Source of the DNA: PFL25 sp046260155
GTDB lineage: Bacteria > Chloroflexota > Anaerolineae > Anaerolineales > UBA4823
Assembly (NCBI GenBank): GCA_046260155.1
Contig: JBJYXV010000046.1
Location: 1 to 64,000 of the forward strand
Direction: 5' to 3'
DNA length: 64,000 nt
The notes under the pieces were generated by a model. That model saw only the letters and a list, made by a program, of their open reading frames with translations, was not told the DNA's origin and searched no databases. Position 1 is the first letter of the stretch. The number at the start of each line of letters is the position of its first letter. Positions 50,749 through 59,567 of the stretch are shown in pieces. Both the position numbers and the translations under genes were made by a program.

Positions 50749-53529
50749 CTATGTTTGCGGTACAGTTTTGCGATCGGAACGTCGTTTTAACAGTTTATCA
50801 AGCTCCACACCCCAGAAGACAACCGTGCTAAGCAACAAGCTGATCAACAGCTCCTGCCAGGAGAGCGCATTGGTCCTGAATACCGACTGCAGGAAGGGTA
50901 CATAAATTACTGCCAGCTGCAAGACCAGGGTAAGCAGTACCGCATTGAGTGCAGGTTTGTTAGAGAGCAATCCGATCGTGAACAGCGATTCGCGCTCGGA
51001 GCGCAGAGCAAGCGCATTACCCATCTGTGACAGGGTGAGAGTCGTGAAAACGATCGTTTGCCAGTTTGGATTGCCAAGTGACCAGAAGTAATATCCCACA
51101 CCCAACGATACAAATCCCATCAGGATACCAACCCAAAGAATCTGGCGTGCCATGCCGCGCCCAAACACGTTTTCATCCGGTGGATACGGCGGGCGTTTCA
51201 TGACGTTTTTCTCGGCTGGCTCTATGCTCAATGCGAGGCCAGGTAAACCATCGGTAACCAGATTTACCCACAGGATCTGCAGTGGTAATAGGGCAAAGGG
51301 CATTCCTATCAGAGGTGCGATCAGCATGACCCAGATCTCGCCAGCATTACTGGTCATGGTGTAAGTAAAGAATTTACGGATGTTATCGTAGATGCGGCGT
51401 CCTTCTTCGACCGCGGCAACGATGGTTGCAAAGTTATCATCCAGCAGGACCATGTCTGCTGCTTCTTTAGCCACATCCGTGCCGGTGATGCCCATTGCGA
51501 CACCGATATCCGCAGCATTTAGAGCCGGTGCATCATTTACCCCGTCACCGGTCATAGCAACGATCTCCACCTGGTCTTCTAATGCTTTGACGATCCTCAA
51601 CTTGTGCTCTGGAGAGACTCGAGCGTACACATCAACCTGGCAGACAATCTCCTCGAGCTCCGTATCAGTCATTTTCTCCAGGTCCTGGCCGGTTAAGATG
51701 CGTCCATCCTCAACAATTCCCAACTCCGCGGCGATCTTTCCAGCGGTTAGCGGGTGGTCACCGGTGATCATTACCGGTCTGATTCCAGCCTCAGCACAGT
51801 GCCGGACAGCTTCCTTAACCTCCGGTCTAGCGGGGTCCATCATACTGACCATTCCCACAAAGATCATATTGTTCTCGAGCACCTCCCCCCCATCATCCGG
51901 GCTTACCTGGTCAGCAGTGCGAACTGCTACCCCAAGGACACGCATCCCTTCTTCTGCCTGTTCATTATTTGCACTCATGATGCGCTCTATCCAGTGTTCA
52001 GTCAGCTCCTCGGCCTGCTCACCCACCCACACTCGATCGCAGATCGGCACCAGACTATCAACCGCGCCTTTGGCAAAAATCACATGGTTGAACTCACCGA
52101 TAAATCCACCCCAATTCCAAATCTCCTTAAATTCTGGAGAAATATCTGCCTCTATTTTCGGAAAACGATGGGCAGTGGTCATGCGCTTGCGTTCTGAATC
52201 GAAAGGCACCTCTGCCCGGCGAGGGAAAGTATATTCCAGGTCTTCTTTCACCAGTCCTGCCCTGGCAGCTGCCACCACCAGTGCACCTTCTGTCGGATCA
52301 CCGATATACTCGTACTCACCATCCACCTTCTCCAAGACCGCATCATTGGCAAGAGCGCCTCCAGCCAAGAGTAAAGTCAGTGCTGGATAACGATGCAGCA
52401 TTTCCTTAGTCTTGAAATCGGGTGTTTCATCTTCCAATACAAGATGTGGTGCAGGTCTATCTCTCAGGTCTTCTATAAAATCAACTTTATGTCCAGCGAC
52501 ATCCAATATGGTGACAGTCATCCGGTTTTCGGTCAGCGTCCCGGTTTTATCAGAGCAGATCACTGTTACTGAACCCAACGTTTCCACCGCAGGTAGCTTC
52601 CTGATCAGTGAACGTCTTTTCAGCATACGCTGCGCACCAAACGCCAGGGCAATGGTCACAACGGCGGGCAAGCCTTCTGGTACAGCAGCAACTGCCATGC
52701 TGATACCGGTCAGGATCATGACTTCCAGTGACTCGCCCTGCAAGATACCGATCAGGAAGACCACCGCCACCAAAGCCACTGCAGCAATCGCCAGGCCTTT
52801 ACTGAGCTGGTTGATTCGCTTTTGCAGAGGGGTGAGGTCCTGTCCTGTAGTTTGGATCAGTGTGGCGATATGCCCTAATTCCGTATCCATCCCCGAGTCA
52901 ACCACCACGGCAGTTCCCCGACCGTAAGTTACAACGGTGCCCATGTAACCCATGTTGCGACGATCCCCCAAGGGCAGGTCAGATCCGGCAACAAACCCTG
53001 CGTCCTTTTCAACCGGTACGGATTCTCCGGTCAGAGCCGACTCGTCCACCCGAAGATTTGTACTGCTTACCAGGCGTAGATCAGCTGGTACCAGGTTGCC
53101 TGCTTCGATCAGAACAATATCACCAGGAACCAATTCCCTGGCGGATATTTCGCTAACATGACCTTCTCGGCGAACCCTGACCAAAGGTACCGCCATTTTC
53201 TTCAGGGCAGACATGGCTTCTTCCGCTTTATATTCCTGCTGGAAGCCGATTGCTGCATTAATCAAGATGATCGCCGAGATCACGATCACATCCAGGTACT
53301 CACCTAAAACCAGAGAGATAACAGCCGCGATGATCAGAATCACCACCATGATCGAGGTCAGCTGTTCCCATATGATCCGCCAGGGGCTTTTCTTGCCAGT
53401 CTCAACCAGTTCATTAAATCCATATTGTTCCAGGCGATTGGCAGCAACCTGCCTGGAAAGGCCTTGCTCTGCATTTGTTTCCAGTTCACCGAGCACCTTA
53501 TCTGCTTCTACTTGATAAAATTCGCTCAC
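50749..53529 (-). CDS. P-type Ca2+ ATPase (SERCA/PMR1-like, P2A)
   Basis: A 926-residue cation pump. Full P-type plan: N-terminal regulatory region (YQVEADKVLGELETN), helices M1-M2, actuator domain with LTGESVPVEK, M4 with AAVPEGLPAVV, phosphorylation site CSDKTGTLTENRM, FAKGAVDSLV in the nucleotide domain, MTGDGVNDAPALNAADIG hinge, and M5-M10. Ca-site residues typical of SERCA are visible: Glu in PEGLP, Asn and Glu in SNAGEIW (M5) and Asn-Thr-Asp in WVNLVTDG (M6). This favours Ca2+ export over Na+/K+ or heavy metal. The first gene of an operon with pncB and a membrane protein. Confidence 0.94.
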   Translation of the reverse strand: MSEFYQVEADKVLGELETNAEQGLSRQVAANRLEQYGFNELVETGKKSPWRIIWEQLTSIMVVILIIAAVISLVLGEYLDVIVISAIILINAAIGFQQEYKAEEAMSALKKMAVPLVRVRREGHVSEISARELVPGDIVLIEAGNLVPADLRLVSSTNLRVDESALTGESVPVEKDAGFVAGSDLPLGDRRNMGYMGTVVTYGRGTAVVVDSGMDTELGHIATLIQTTGQDLTPLQKRINQLSKGLAIAAVALVAVVFLIGILQGESLEVMILTGISMAVAAVPEGLPAVVTIALAFGAQRMLKRRSLIRKLPAVETLGSVTVICSDKTGTLTENRMTVTILDVAGHKVDFIEDLRDRPAPHLVLEDETPDFKTKEMLHRYPALTLLLAGGALANDAVLEKVDGEYEYIGDPTEGALVVAAARAGLVKEDLEYTFPRRAEVPFDSERKRMTTAHRFPKIEADISPEFKEIWNWGGFIGEFNHVIFAKGAVDSLVPICDRVWVGEQAEELTEHWIERIMSANNEQAEEGMRVLGVAVRTADQVSPDDGGEVLENNMIFVGMVSMMDPARPEVKEAVRHCAEAGIRPVMITGDHPLTAGKIAAELGIVEDGRILTGQDLEKMTDTELEEIVCQVDVYARVSPEHKLRIVKALEDQVEIVAMTGDGVNDAPALNAADIGVAMGITGTDVAKEAADMVLLDDNFATIVAAVEEGRRIYDNIRKFFTYTMTSNAGEIWVMLIAPLIGMPFALLPLQILWVNLVTDGLPGLALSIEPAEKNVMKRPPYPPDENVFGRGMARQILWVGILMGFVSLGVGYYFWSLGNPNWQTIVFTTLTLSQMGNALALRSERESLFTIGLLSNKPALNAVLLTLVLQLAVIYVPFLQSVFRTNALSWQELLISLLLSTVVFWGVELDKLLKRRSDRKTVPQT

Positions 53530-53579
53530 AATGCTCCTATCTTCCTATGGTTAAATTTATCAAACTTCTGCCGCCCAGA

Positions 53580-54581
53580 TCAAACCAAAGTTTCTGGTAT
53601 GCCAGATTGAGCCGATCGCAGCAAACCCAGGATCGTTCTTACATTATTCCGGCTATCTTCCAGACTCATGCGAGGAGTTTTTCCCAGCAAGATCACATCT
53701 GCGAGGTCTTCAACCTCACCAAGGTAAAGCTCCTGGGATGGCATTCCAATCGTCTCCAGTTTCTCGCCATCCCATAATTCGATGCTCGCTTCCAGACCGG
53801 GATTGAAGGGTCGCGGGATTACCAATGCGCCTTGACTGCCAACAATTTCTATTCGCGAACGGTAGGGGCTTCTGAAGCCTGAATCAAATTGTGCAAATAC
53901 TCCCCCTGGAAACTGCATCTGACCGCTGAATATTTCATCGACTCCTGAATTTCCGGTTACCTGCCAGCCAAAAACCACTTCAGGTTCGAGACCCAGGATG
54001 TAGCGCGCATAGCTGATTGGATAACAGCCTACATCCCAAACGCTGCCCCCGCCCAGATCAGGATTGAGCCTGACATTTGTCTCAGATTGAATATTAAAGG
54101 TGAAACCTCCTTTTATCAGTTGCACCATTCCAATCGATCCCTGCTCCACCATCTCCTTTACCCTCAGTGTTTGTGGATGATGCCGGTACATAAAAGCTTC
54201 CACCACATAGCATCCAGATTTCTGGGCTGCATTCTGCATAGCATCCACGTCTTCAAGGGTAGTCGCCAGCGGTTTTTCGCAAAGCACATGCTTGCCCGCT
54301 TGGAGTGCCTTTACTGTCCACTCTGTATGCAGGCTGTTTGGAAGAGAGTTATATACCACATCGATCTGGGGATCATCGAGCATAGCCTGGTAACTGCTAT
54401 AAGCTTTTGGTATTTCCCATTCTGCTGCATATAGCTCCGCAGTATCCTGTGACCTACTGGCGACTGCCAGCAGCTCATTTCGTTCGGATTCACGCAGGGG
54501 TTTGATCAGGGCGCGGTTAATGCGTGCAGTGCTGATCAATCCCCATTTTAGGTGTTGAGGTTTGCTGGATTTATTTTCCAT
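53580..54581 (-). CDS. Gfo/Idh/MocA-family oxidoreductase
   Basis: A 333-residue NAD(P)-dependent sugar or polyol dehydrogenase-type enzyme. LKWGLISTARINRALIKPLR is a Rossmann opening of the Gfo subclass (GxxxxA form), IDVVYNSLPNSLHTEWTVKALQAGKHVLCEKPLAT holds the EKP catalytic motif, and GGSVWDVGCYPISYARYILG and a beta-sheet domain follow. ATG 54581 is preferred to the GTG at 54599, because a TATACT lies just ahead and the extra residues have no homology. The sugar substrate is unknown. It stands alone, with a plain 227-bp spacer on its upstream side. Confidence 0.9.
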   Translation of the reverse strand: MENKSSKPQHLKWGLISTARINRALIKPLRESERNELLAVASRSQDTAELYAAEWEIPKAYSSYQAMLDDPQIDVVYNSLPNSLHTEWTVKALQAGKHVLCEKPLATTLEDVDAMQNAAQKSGCYVVEAFMYRHHPQTLRVKEMVEQGSIGMVQLIKGGFTFNIQSETNVRLNPDLGGGSVWDVGCYPISYARYILGLEPEVVFGWQVTGNSGVDEIFSGQMQFPGGVFAQFDSGFRSPYRSRIEIVGSQGALVIPRPFNPGLEASIELWDGEKLETIGMPSQELYLGEVEDLADVILLGKTPRMSLEDSRNNVRTILGLLRSAQSGIPETLV

Positions 54582-54826
54582 ATTCTCGAAAGTATACACT
54601 GACTTTGATCCCCTGGAACTGCAAAGTTCTGGCGGGCATTTTGCATAGAATATTCTACAAAAGAATTAATAACCCGATCATACCCGGTGACCCAATAATG
54701 CAAGCAGCGAAAAAATTATTACTTCACTGAAATTTGATTAGATTGAGAATCTCTCCACTCACCAATTTTCCTGAGGTCTGAACAGATTTCTTCGTGGAAA
54801 TTTGAGACGAAAAAAACATTTTCCGG

Positions 54827-56098
54827 TCACTTTTTGCCTCGCAAATATCCGAGCGCTTCTTCGAGCGAGACATCTTTACCATAGATATCCCTGATCGAGG
54901 CCTGCGTTCCAAGGATCCAGATATACAGGTCTGCTTCCGTGCGCCCCGGAAAATCCGCAAGGATATTTTGGCTGCAAATAAATTCCACCAGGGGGGAATA
55001 TACATTGTCATACCAGGAGGCAGCCGCATCTTCGAATAAGATCTCCTGGTCCTGCTGCTCGCCCAGGTACCAGCGGTGGACATCAATGTGCTCGAGAAGT
55101 TTGCTGTACTGCCCCGGGACTGTCACTTCAATTTTAGCCTCAGGACGGGACTTTTCGAGTCCGGACCGAGTCAGGAATTCATCATGTTCCTGACTCATGA
55201 TCAGGTTATCAACCCATCCTGAATTTTTTAATACATTCACAAGCCGCCGGGAAGGAGAATCAGAGAAACGTTCTTTAAACTGGTTGGAAACTTCCTGGAA
55301 GGAATAATCTTTGCGATAAGCTTCACGCAGGAACCATTCGTATTCAATAATCCATAGATAGAGGTCAGCCTCGCTGCGATTTGGGAAATCTTCTAGAAGA
55401 TCGTGGTCGTTAATTAAGGTCACCATGGGCAGATAGACGGTGTCATACCAGGACGCCACGGCTTCTTCAAAGGGAACTTCGTTCCCCCGCCCCTCTCCCA
55501 GGAACCAGCGGTGCACGTTGATGTGTTCCAGGAGACGTTCATACTCACCAAGCAAGGTTAATTCAATTCTCGCCTGTGGTCGAATCTGATCAAGATGGGT
55601 CTTTTCAATGAAATTGGCGTATTCAGCCTTGAGCTGCAGATCGTTTAAATCCATATCCGCAGTCAGGGGAACCGGAACCTCAATCTCCACCACGTAAGCA
55701 TCTACAAACTCCTGCCCACGTTCGCGTGCCACAGATACGCGGTGGTTGCCATCCCGCACAAAATAAATCTCTCCGATCTTGAACAGGTCTACGGGTGGCA
55801 GGACGATATCCTCATAGTGAGCCGAGTCGATGCTCACCCACCGGCTGCGGGTACGCGCCTGCCGAGGTAAAAATGCCCGGTCGAAATCACGGTAGCGGCC
55901 GAGGCTGCCCACAATTTGTTCAACCGGTACCTGCCGGAGCCCGAGATAATGCTGACCATGAATGGGTATGCGTTCCCTGACCGCGTCAAATGGCAGTAGT
56001 TCATTCCGCGCACCAGTTAACCAGCTGCTGAGCTTGCGCCAGAAACCTTTGCGGTAGGCGCGTTCAAAATCATCCTGGGCTAATTGTCTTGAATCCAT
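54827..56098 (-). CDS. ParB-like (DUF4032) protein with duplicated C-terminal module
   Basis: A 423-residue soluble protein. Residues about 1-165 include a ParB/Srx-like nuclease-fold segment: VDLFKIGEIYFVRDGNHRVSVARERGQEFVDAYVVEIEV, with the GNHR motif of ParB box II. Two copies of an approximately 95-residue module follow (about 178-272 and 324-418): ARIELTLLGEYERLLEHINVHRW...SWYDTVYLPMV...FPNRSEADLYLWI and AKIEVTVPGQYSKLLEHIDVHRW...SWYDNVYSPLV...FPGRTEADLYIWI. Earlier relatives usually carry one copy. DNA or RNA binding, or a CTP switch, are family-level possibilities only. It is followed (upstream on the minus strand) by a phosphoesterase gene 10 bp away. Confidence 0.85.
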   Translation of the reverse strand: MDSRQLAQDDFERAYRKGFWRKLSSWLTGARNELLPFDAVRERIPIHGQHYLGLRQVPVEQIVGSLGRYRDFDRAFLPRQARTRSRWVSIDSAHYEDIVLPPVDLFKIGEIYFVRDGNHRVSVARERGQEFVDAYVVEIEVPVPLTADMDLNDLQLKAEYANFIEKTHLDQIRPQARIELTLLGEYERLLEHINVHRWFLGEGRGNEVPFEEAVASWYDTVYLPMVTLINDHDLLEDFPNRSEADLYLWIIEYEWFLREAYRKDYSFQEVSNQFKERFSDSPSRRLVNVLKNSGWVDNLIMSQEHDEFLTRSGLEKSRPEAKIEVTVPGQYSKLLEHIDVHRWYLGEQQDQEILFEDAAASWYDNVYSPLVEFICSQNILADFPGRTEADLYIWILGTQASIRDIYGKDVSLEEALGYLRGKK

Positions 56099-56108
56099 AG
56101 AAAGTGGG

Positions 56109-56792
56109 TTAATTTCGTCCTTCCTCCTGATCCAGTTTCAGATCTGGATCAGGTTGGTTTGCTTCAAATAGATCAACCTGTGTTTCCAGGTAGCCATAGG
56201 TATTCAACACGGTTGTCCGACCAAGTTGTGTGGCAGTTTGTTGGTCTTTTCGATAAACGTGTATGTGGCCATGAAAATGATAACGTGGTTGGAATGTCTC
56301 GATCAACCAGCGAAAGGCCTTGATCCCCTGGTGGGGTAAATCTGGTTGATCGTGTATACCCCAGGGAGGTGCATGGCTGATGAAGATGTCCAGATAGCGT
56401 TTTTGAGTCAATCTTCGCCTGAATAAAGCGGGAGCGATACGCAATACGTGCAGCCACATCTCGGTTTGTGAATATTGGAAAGGTCCTTTACGGTATCGCA
56501 AGCTGCCTTCGACCCCTGCCAAGATTAAGCCCTTGTAGTTAACCACCTTACGATGCAGGTCAACCCCACCATCCGGACAGGTTTTTGGACCTGCAGCAGT
56601 GTACTCAACCAGATTAGAATGGTTTCCGCGCACGTAAAAAAGAGGCACATCCAGCATGCTGATTACAAATTCCAGGTAAAAATATGCCAGGTCACCGCAG
56701 CCGAGGATCAGATCCACATCTCCGAAGCGGTTTCTCACCTGGGAGCTGTAAATGATATCCACCAGCTTATCGCTTAAAGAAAGGATCCTCAT
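56109..56792 (-). CDS. Calcineurin-like metallophosphoesterase
   Basis: A 227-residue phosphoesterase. Metal-site motifs 2-5 are present: LILGCGDLAYFY (GD), YVRGNHSN (GNH), DIFISHAPPWG (GHAP-like) and HFHGHIHVYRK (GHxH). The first motif, normally DxH, reads SLSDKLVD: the Asp may be kept but the His is a Lys, so one metal ligand is altered. Substrate unknown; family members cleave nucleotides, lipids or phosphoproteins. It is the first gene of a pair with the ParB-like gene and spaced 10 bp from it, so they probably act together. Confidence 0.85.
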   Translation of the reverse strand: MRILSLSDKLVDIIYSSQVRNRFGDVDLILGCGDLAYFYLEFVISMLDVPLFYVRGNHSNLVEYTAAGPKTCPDGGVDLHRKVVNYKGLILAGVEGSLRYRKGPFQYSQTEMWLHVLRIAPALFRRRLTQKRYLDIFISHAPPWGIHDQPDLPHQGIKAFRWLIETFQPRYHFHGHIHVYRKDQQTATQLGRTTVLNTYGYLETQVDLFEANQPDPDLKLDQEEGRN

Positions 56793-56997
56793 GGATATCC
56801 ATCAAAACCCGGTCTTACTGGTCGCATGTTATGATTCACCAACCTCAATCTGTAGATTCTATCATTACGGCTTGTAAATAATGGGTGAGGTGTCAAATTC
56901 AGGCACCTGGGAGATACGATTGCAAGGAACAACCCGAAGGTATTTCTCGAAAATGGGGAGATTTCCACCGGAGGATCGATTCGAGCAAATCATGCAC

Positions 56998-57651
56998 CTA
57001 TAAATCAAAATTCGGGTGGTTGAACAACTGATCAAGATATTTAGCTTCATCCTGAAGATGGGCGTGGATGCTCTGAGCATCAGGTGCTTTTTGAGCACGC
57101 CCATACCAAAAAGAAATCAATGCCGCCTCAATTTGTTCTGCTTCTAACCCACCGGGGTCATTTCCTCGCTTGTTTTCCAAGTAAGCAACAATCGCTTGTG
57201 CTTCTTCACGCGAAAATATCGAAAGACGGTAGCGGGAGTAATCGTAGAAGGTTAATGCACCGTATCTTTTTGGATTGATAAATGCATCCCTGCCTGTTTT
57301 TCGAATGTAAACCCGGCTTCTAATCTCTTGTGGAATGGATAAATTGCTGAAACCGTGTACCAGTGGAAACACAGGGTCAGCGATTTTTAGCTGATCCCTC
57401 ATATCGGCAACCAGGTATGCCGGCAGGAAGAACCGCAAGCCAGCTTCCGAGAAGAAGTTCAATGCACCAGGGTGTGAATCCAGCAATCCTGGTGATATTG
57501 AGCGCCAATCATTTTGACCGATGAAAGGGTTGACCTCATCAAGCGGCTCACCCCCCTCCAGGGACCCGATTAGGTATTCATCACCAGGATAATCGTTATT
57601 CTCGAAGGCGGTATGTATAATTTCGAGTATCTGTGACCTTTTTCGCATCAT
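56998..57651 (-). CDS. Conserved hypothetical protein (DUF6714-like)
   Basis: A 217-residue cytosolic protein. Seen: an opening helix (ILEIIHTAFENNDYPGDEYL), EVNPFIGQNDWRSISPGLLDSHPGALNFFSEAGLRFFLPAYLVADMR, and YGALTFYDYSRYRLSIFSREEAQAIVAYLEN. The FxEAGxRFFLPAYL text is typical of a small family of unknown function (DUF6714-like). Its upstream neighbour on the same strand is a small zinc-ribbon protein. No catalytic residues are evident. Confidence 0.75.
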   Translation of the reverse strand: MMRKRSQILEIIHTAFENNDYPGDEYLIGSLEGGEPLDEVNPFIGQNDWRSISPGLLDSHPGALNFFSEAGLRFFLPAYLVADMRDQLKIADPVFPLVHGFSNLSIPQEIRSRVYIRKTGRDAFINPKRYGALTFYDYSRYRLSIFSREEAQAIVAYLENKRGNDPGGLEAEQIEAALISFWYGRAQKAPDAQSIHAHLQDEAKYLDQLFNHPNFDL

Positions 57652-57728
57652 GTGATCCTATTTTTTTGTTTTCTCATGACAACATGCTCCCTGAAGTAAG
57701 CCCTTGGTTGGTTGGATAGATGTATTTA

Positions 57729-58103
57729 TTATCGCTGAATTGGGTAAGTCGTTTCACATACTTCCAATCCAGGCTTGATCCACCGGCCAGACTTGTCATG
57801 CAGGTTCAATTTCTGGTGGCTCGAACAATCACACCTGGCATTTCTTGGTTGTGGACATCGACTGATCAATGATTTTATTTCTCGGAGCATTTCCCGGTTC
57901 ACAGAATAGCCATAATGATCGATAGATTCCGAATCCAGCGCTCCTCGGGATGACTCTTCATACACCGCCAATCCTTCATATTTGCAATCCTGGCAGCGTA
58001 CAACCTGCAGGCTGATCTCGTCCGAACGTGAATCGGGAGCTAATTCAATGCTTTTGACGATCTTCAGAGAACTTTGAGAACATTGTGGGCACTGGAAACT
58101 CAT
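57729..58103 (-). CDS. Small zinc-ribbon protein
   Basis: A 124-residue protein. CPQC at residues 5-8 and CQDC in VVRCQDCKYEG form a CxxC-x(n)-CxxC zinc ribbon, and a second Cys-rich segment (SRCPQPRNARCDCSSH) lies near residue 95. It may bind RNA, DNA or a partner protein. Its ATG overlaps the stop of a short upstream frame (TAATG), suggesting translational coupling if that frame is real. Confidence 0.72.
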   Translation of the reverse strand: MSFQCPQCSQSSLKIVKSIELAPDSRSDEISLQVVRCQDCKYEGLAVYEESSRGALDSESIDHYGYSVNREMLREIKSLISRCPQPRNARCDCSSHQKLNLHDKSGRWIKPGLEVCETTYPIQR

Positions 58104-58309
58104 TAATCACTCCAAAAACGATTAATAACCATTTCATAATATTCTTGCCCTTGCAATGCGAAAAACAAACCAGAACCATTAGGCAATTTACTTGTACACA
58201 CTGCAGAAAGGCTTTCTCCGTTTCGAATGCAATACAACAAGCATAAACAAATTCTATTTTCTATTTTTGGATTCTTCCAGATAACAATAATCCAGTTTAC
58301 TAAACACAA
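58103..58309 (-). CDS. Short hypothetical frame upstream of the zinc-ribbon gene
   Basis: A 68-codon frame with a TTG start; the last 40 codons (RNGESLSAVCTSKLPNGSGL, GQEYYEMVINRFWSD) look coding, and the stop overlaps the next ATG (TAATG). A TATAAT at 58309-58314 on the minus strand lies on top of the assumed start, so the true start may be further in. It may be a real small protein, the remnant of a larger gene, or a chance frame. No family recognised. Confidence 0.35.
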   Translation of the reverse strand: MCLVNWIIVIWKNPKIENRICLCLLYCIRNGESLSAVCTSKLPNGSGLFFALQGQEYYEMVINRFWSD

Positions 58310-58513
58310 TTATACGAAATATAGCACAGCAATGATCGGTGAACAAGCCTCGATTTTTACCGTTCACAGTAACGAATTTGGATTACAATCGTTCATAAAT
58401 TGTGTACCAGCTGAAATACAAGTTAATTTGCGTTTTCCAAATCTTGTTTGAAAGTAAAGTAAAAGAAGGGCATAAAAGAGAATTGCCAGCAGGTTTTTGA
58501 ATGGGAGGAACTA
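58310..58513. other. Divergent intergenic region
   Basis: AT-rich spacer between the minus-strand zinc-ribbon transcript, with a candidate -10 (TATAAT, 58309-58314 on the minus strand), and the plus-strand radical SAM gene. GGGAGG at 58503-58508 is that gene's ribosome binding site. No other feature is seen. Confidence 0.5.
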
Positions 58514-59413
58514 TTGGTAACCGAGGTGCACATACTGCTCACCTACAACTGCTCGCTACGCTGCAAGCATTGTTATGTATTCAGCGACCAGAGAGCCCCT
58601 GGAAAGATTTCATTCAGCCAGGTATCTCGTTATTTGAATGATGGCCGTAAAATGCAAGGCAATGAATGGATCTATTTTGGAGGCGGTGAGCCATTTACCC
58701 AATACCCATTGCTTTTGAAAGCAATCCAACGCGCCCGCAAGCTGAATTACCGGGTGGGTGTCGAAACGAATGGTTATTTTGCCAGGACGATTGAAGCCGG
58801 GATCAGGATGCTGAAACCCCTCAAAAATATGGGGGTGGAAGACCTTCGGATCAGCAACGATCGCCTGCATTATAAGAATCCCAGGACCTCCCCTGCAAAT
58901 AACGCCTTGAGTGCAGCGCATGAGCTGGGTATTCCAACGACGGAGGTACGCACCTCGACTCCTGGTGTGGAGGAATCAACCCCCATCTCTTCCTGCAAAC
59001 CAGACAAAATCGATGAACCATCTTTCATATTTGCCGGCAGGGCAGCAGAATTATTAGCAGAACAGTATGCAGGGGTTGAGGCTGTTTCACTCACCAGCTG
59101 CCCTCATCCGGACCTTGGAAATCCTGAAAGAGTATTTGTTGACGCCTATGGGTTTGTCCAGATTTGTCCCGGGATCGCGATCGGGAATGCCTGCCAGGTT
59201 CCGTTGAATGAGATCCTCGGGAATTATGAAATCCAGAAACACGAAATCCTGAGTGTGCTCGCCCTGGAAGGCCCCGCAGGATTGGTAAAACTATCTGGTT
59301 TACCGGCTGACTCAAAATTTGCCGATGCGTGTCACGGTTGTTTTTCATCTCGTAAGTTGCTGATCGACCAGTACCCCGCTTGGCTCGGTCCCCGGCAAGT
59401 ATACGGGTTTTAG
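58514..59413 (+). CDS. Radical SAM protein with Cys-rich C-terminus
   Basis: A 299-residue radical SAM enzyme. The cluster motif CSLRCKHCYVF (CxxxCxxC) starts at about residue 13, YFGGGEPFTQYP is the SAM-binding GGE motif, and GVETNGYFAR follows. The C-terminal third has further Cys residues: SCPHPDLG, GFVQICPGIAIGNAC and ACHGCFSSRKLLI, similar to SPASM/twitch domains that hold extra Fe-S clusters and modify peptides or proteins. The start is TTG 58514 with GGGAGG 5 nt upstream. It has no clear peptide-substrate gene beside it; the substrate is unknown. Confidence 0.9.
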   Translation: MVTEVHILLTYNCSLRCKHCYVFSDQRAPGKISFSQVSRYLNDGRKMQGNEWIYFGGGEPFTQYPLLLKAIQRARKLNYRVGVETNGYFARTIEAGIRMLKPLKNMGVEDLRISNDRLHYKNPRTSPANNALSAAHELGIPTTEVRTSTPGVEESTPISSCKPDKIDEPSFIFAGRAAELLAEQYAGVEAVSLTSCPHPDLGNPERVFVDAYGFVQICPGIAIGNACQVPLNEILGNYEIQKHEILSVLALEGPAGLVKLSGLPADSKFADACHGCFSSRKLLIDQYPAWLGPRQVYGF

Positions 59414-59446
59414 GATTAATTTCCATCCACAAACCCTTTAATCTAG

Positions 59447-59478
59447 AATGCTCCTGGAAGGAAATATCCAGGAGCATT
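59447..59478. terminator. Terminator after the radical SAM gene
   Basis: A perfect 12-bp stem (59447-59458 with 59467-59478) and an 8-nt loop, followed by TAAAATT. It lies between the convergent radical SAM and glycosidase-like genes and could serve both. Confidence 0.82.
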
Positions 59479-59567
59479 TAAAATTGTGATTCCAACCTCT
59501 GCGGAAATCTATCGAGCCGGGTTATTCAATTGAGTGAATATTCACATTTTGATTGGTGACTATTTGA

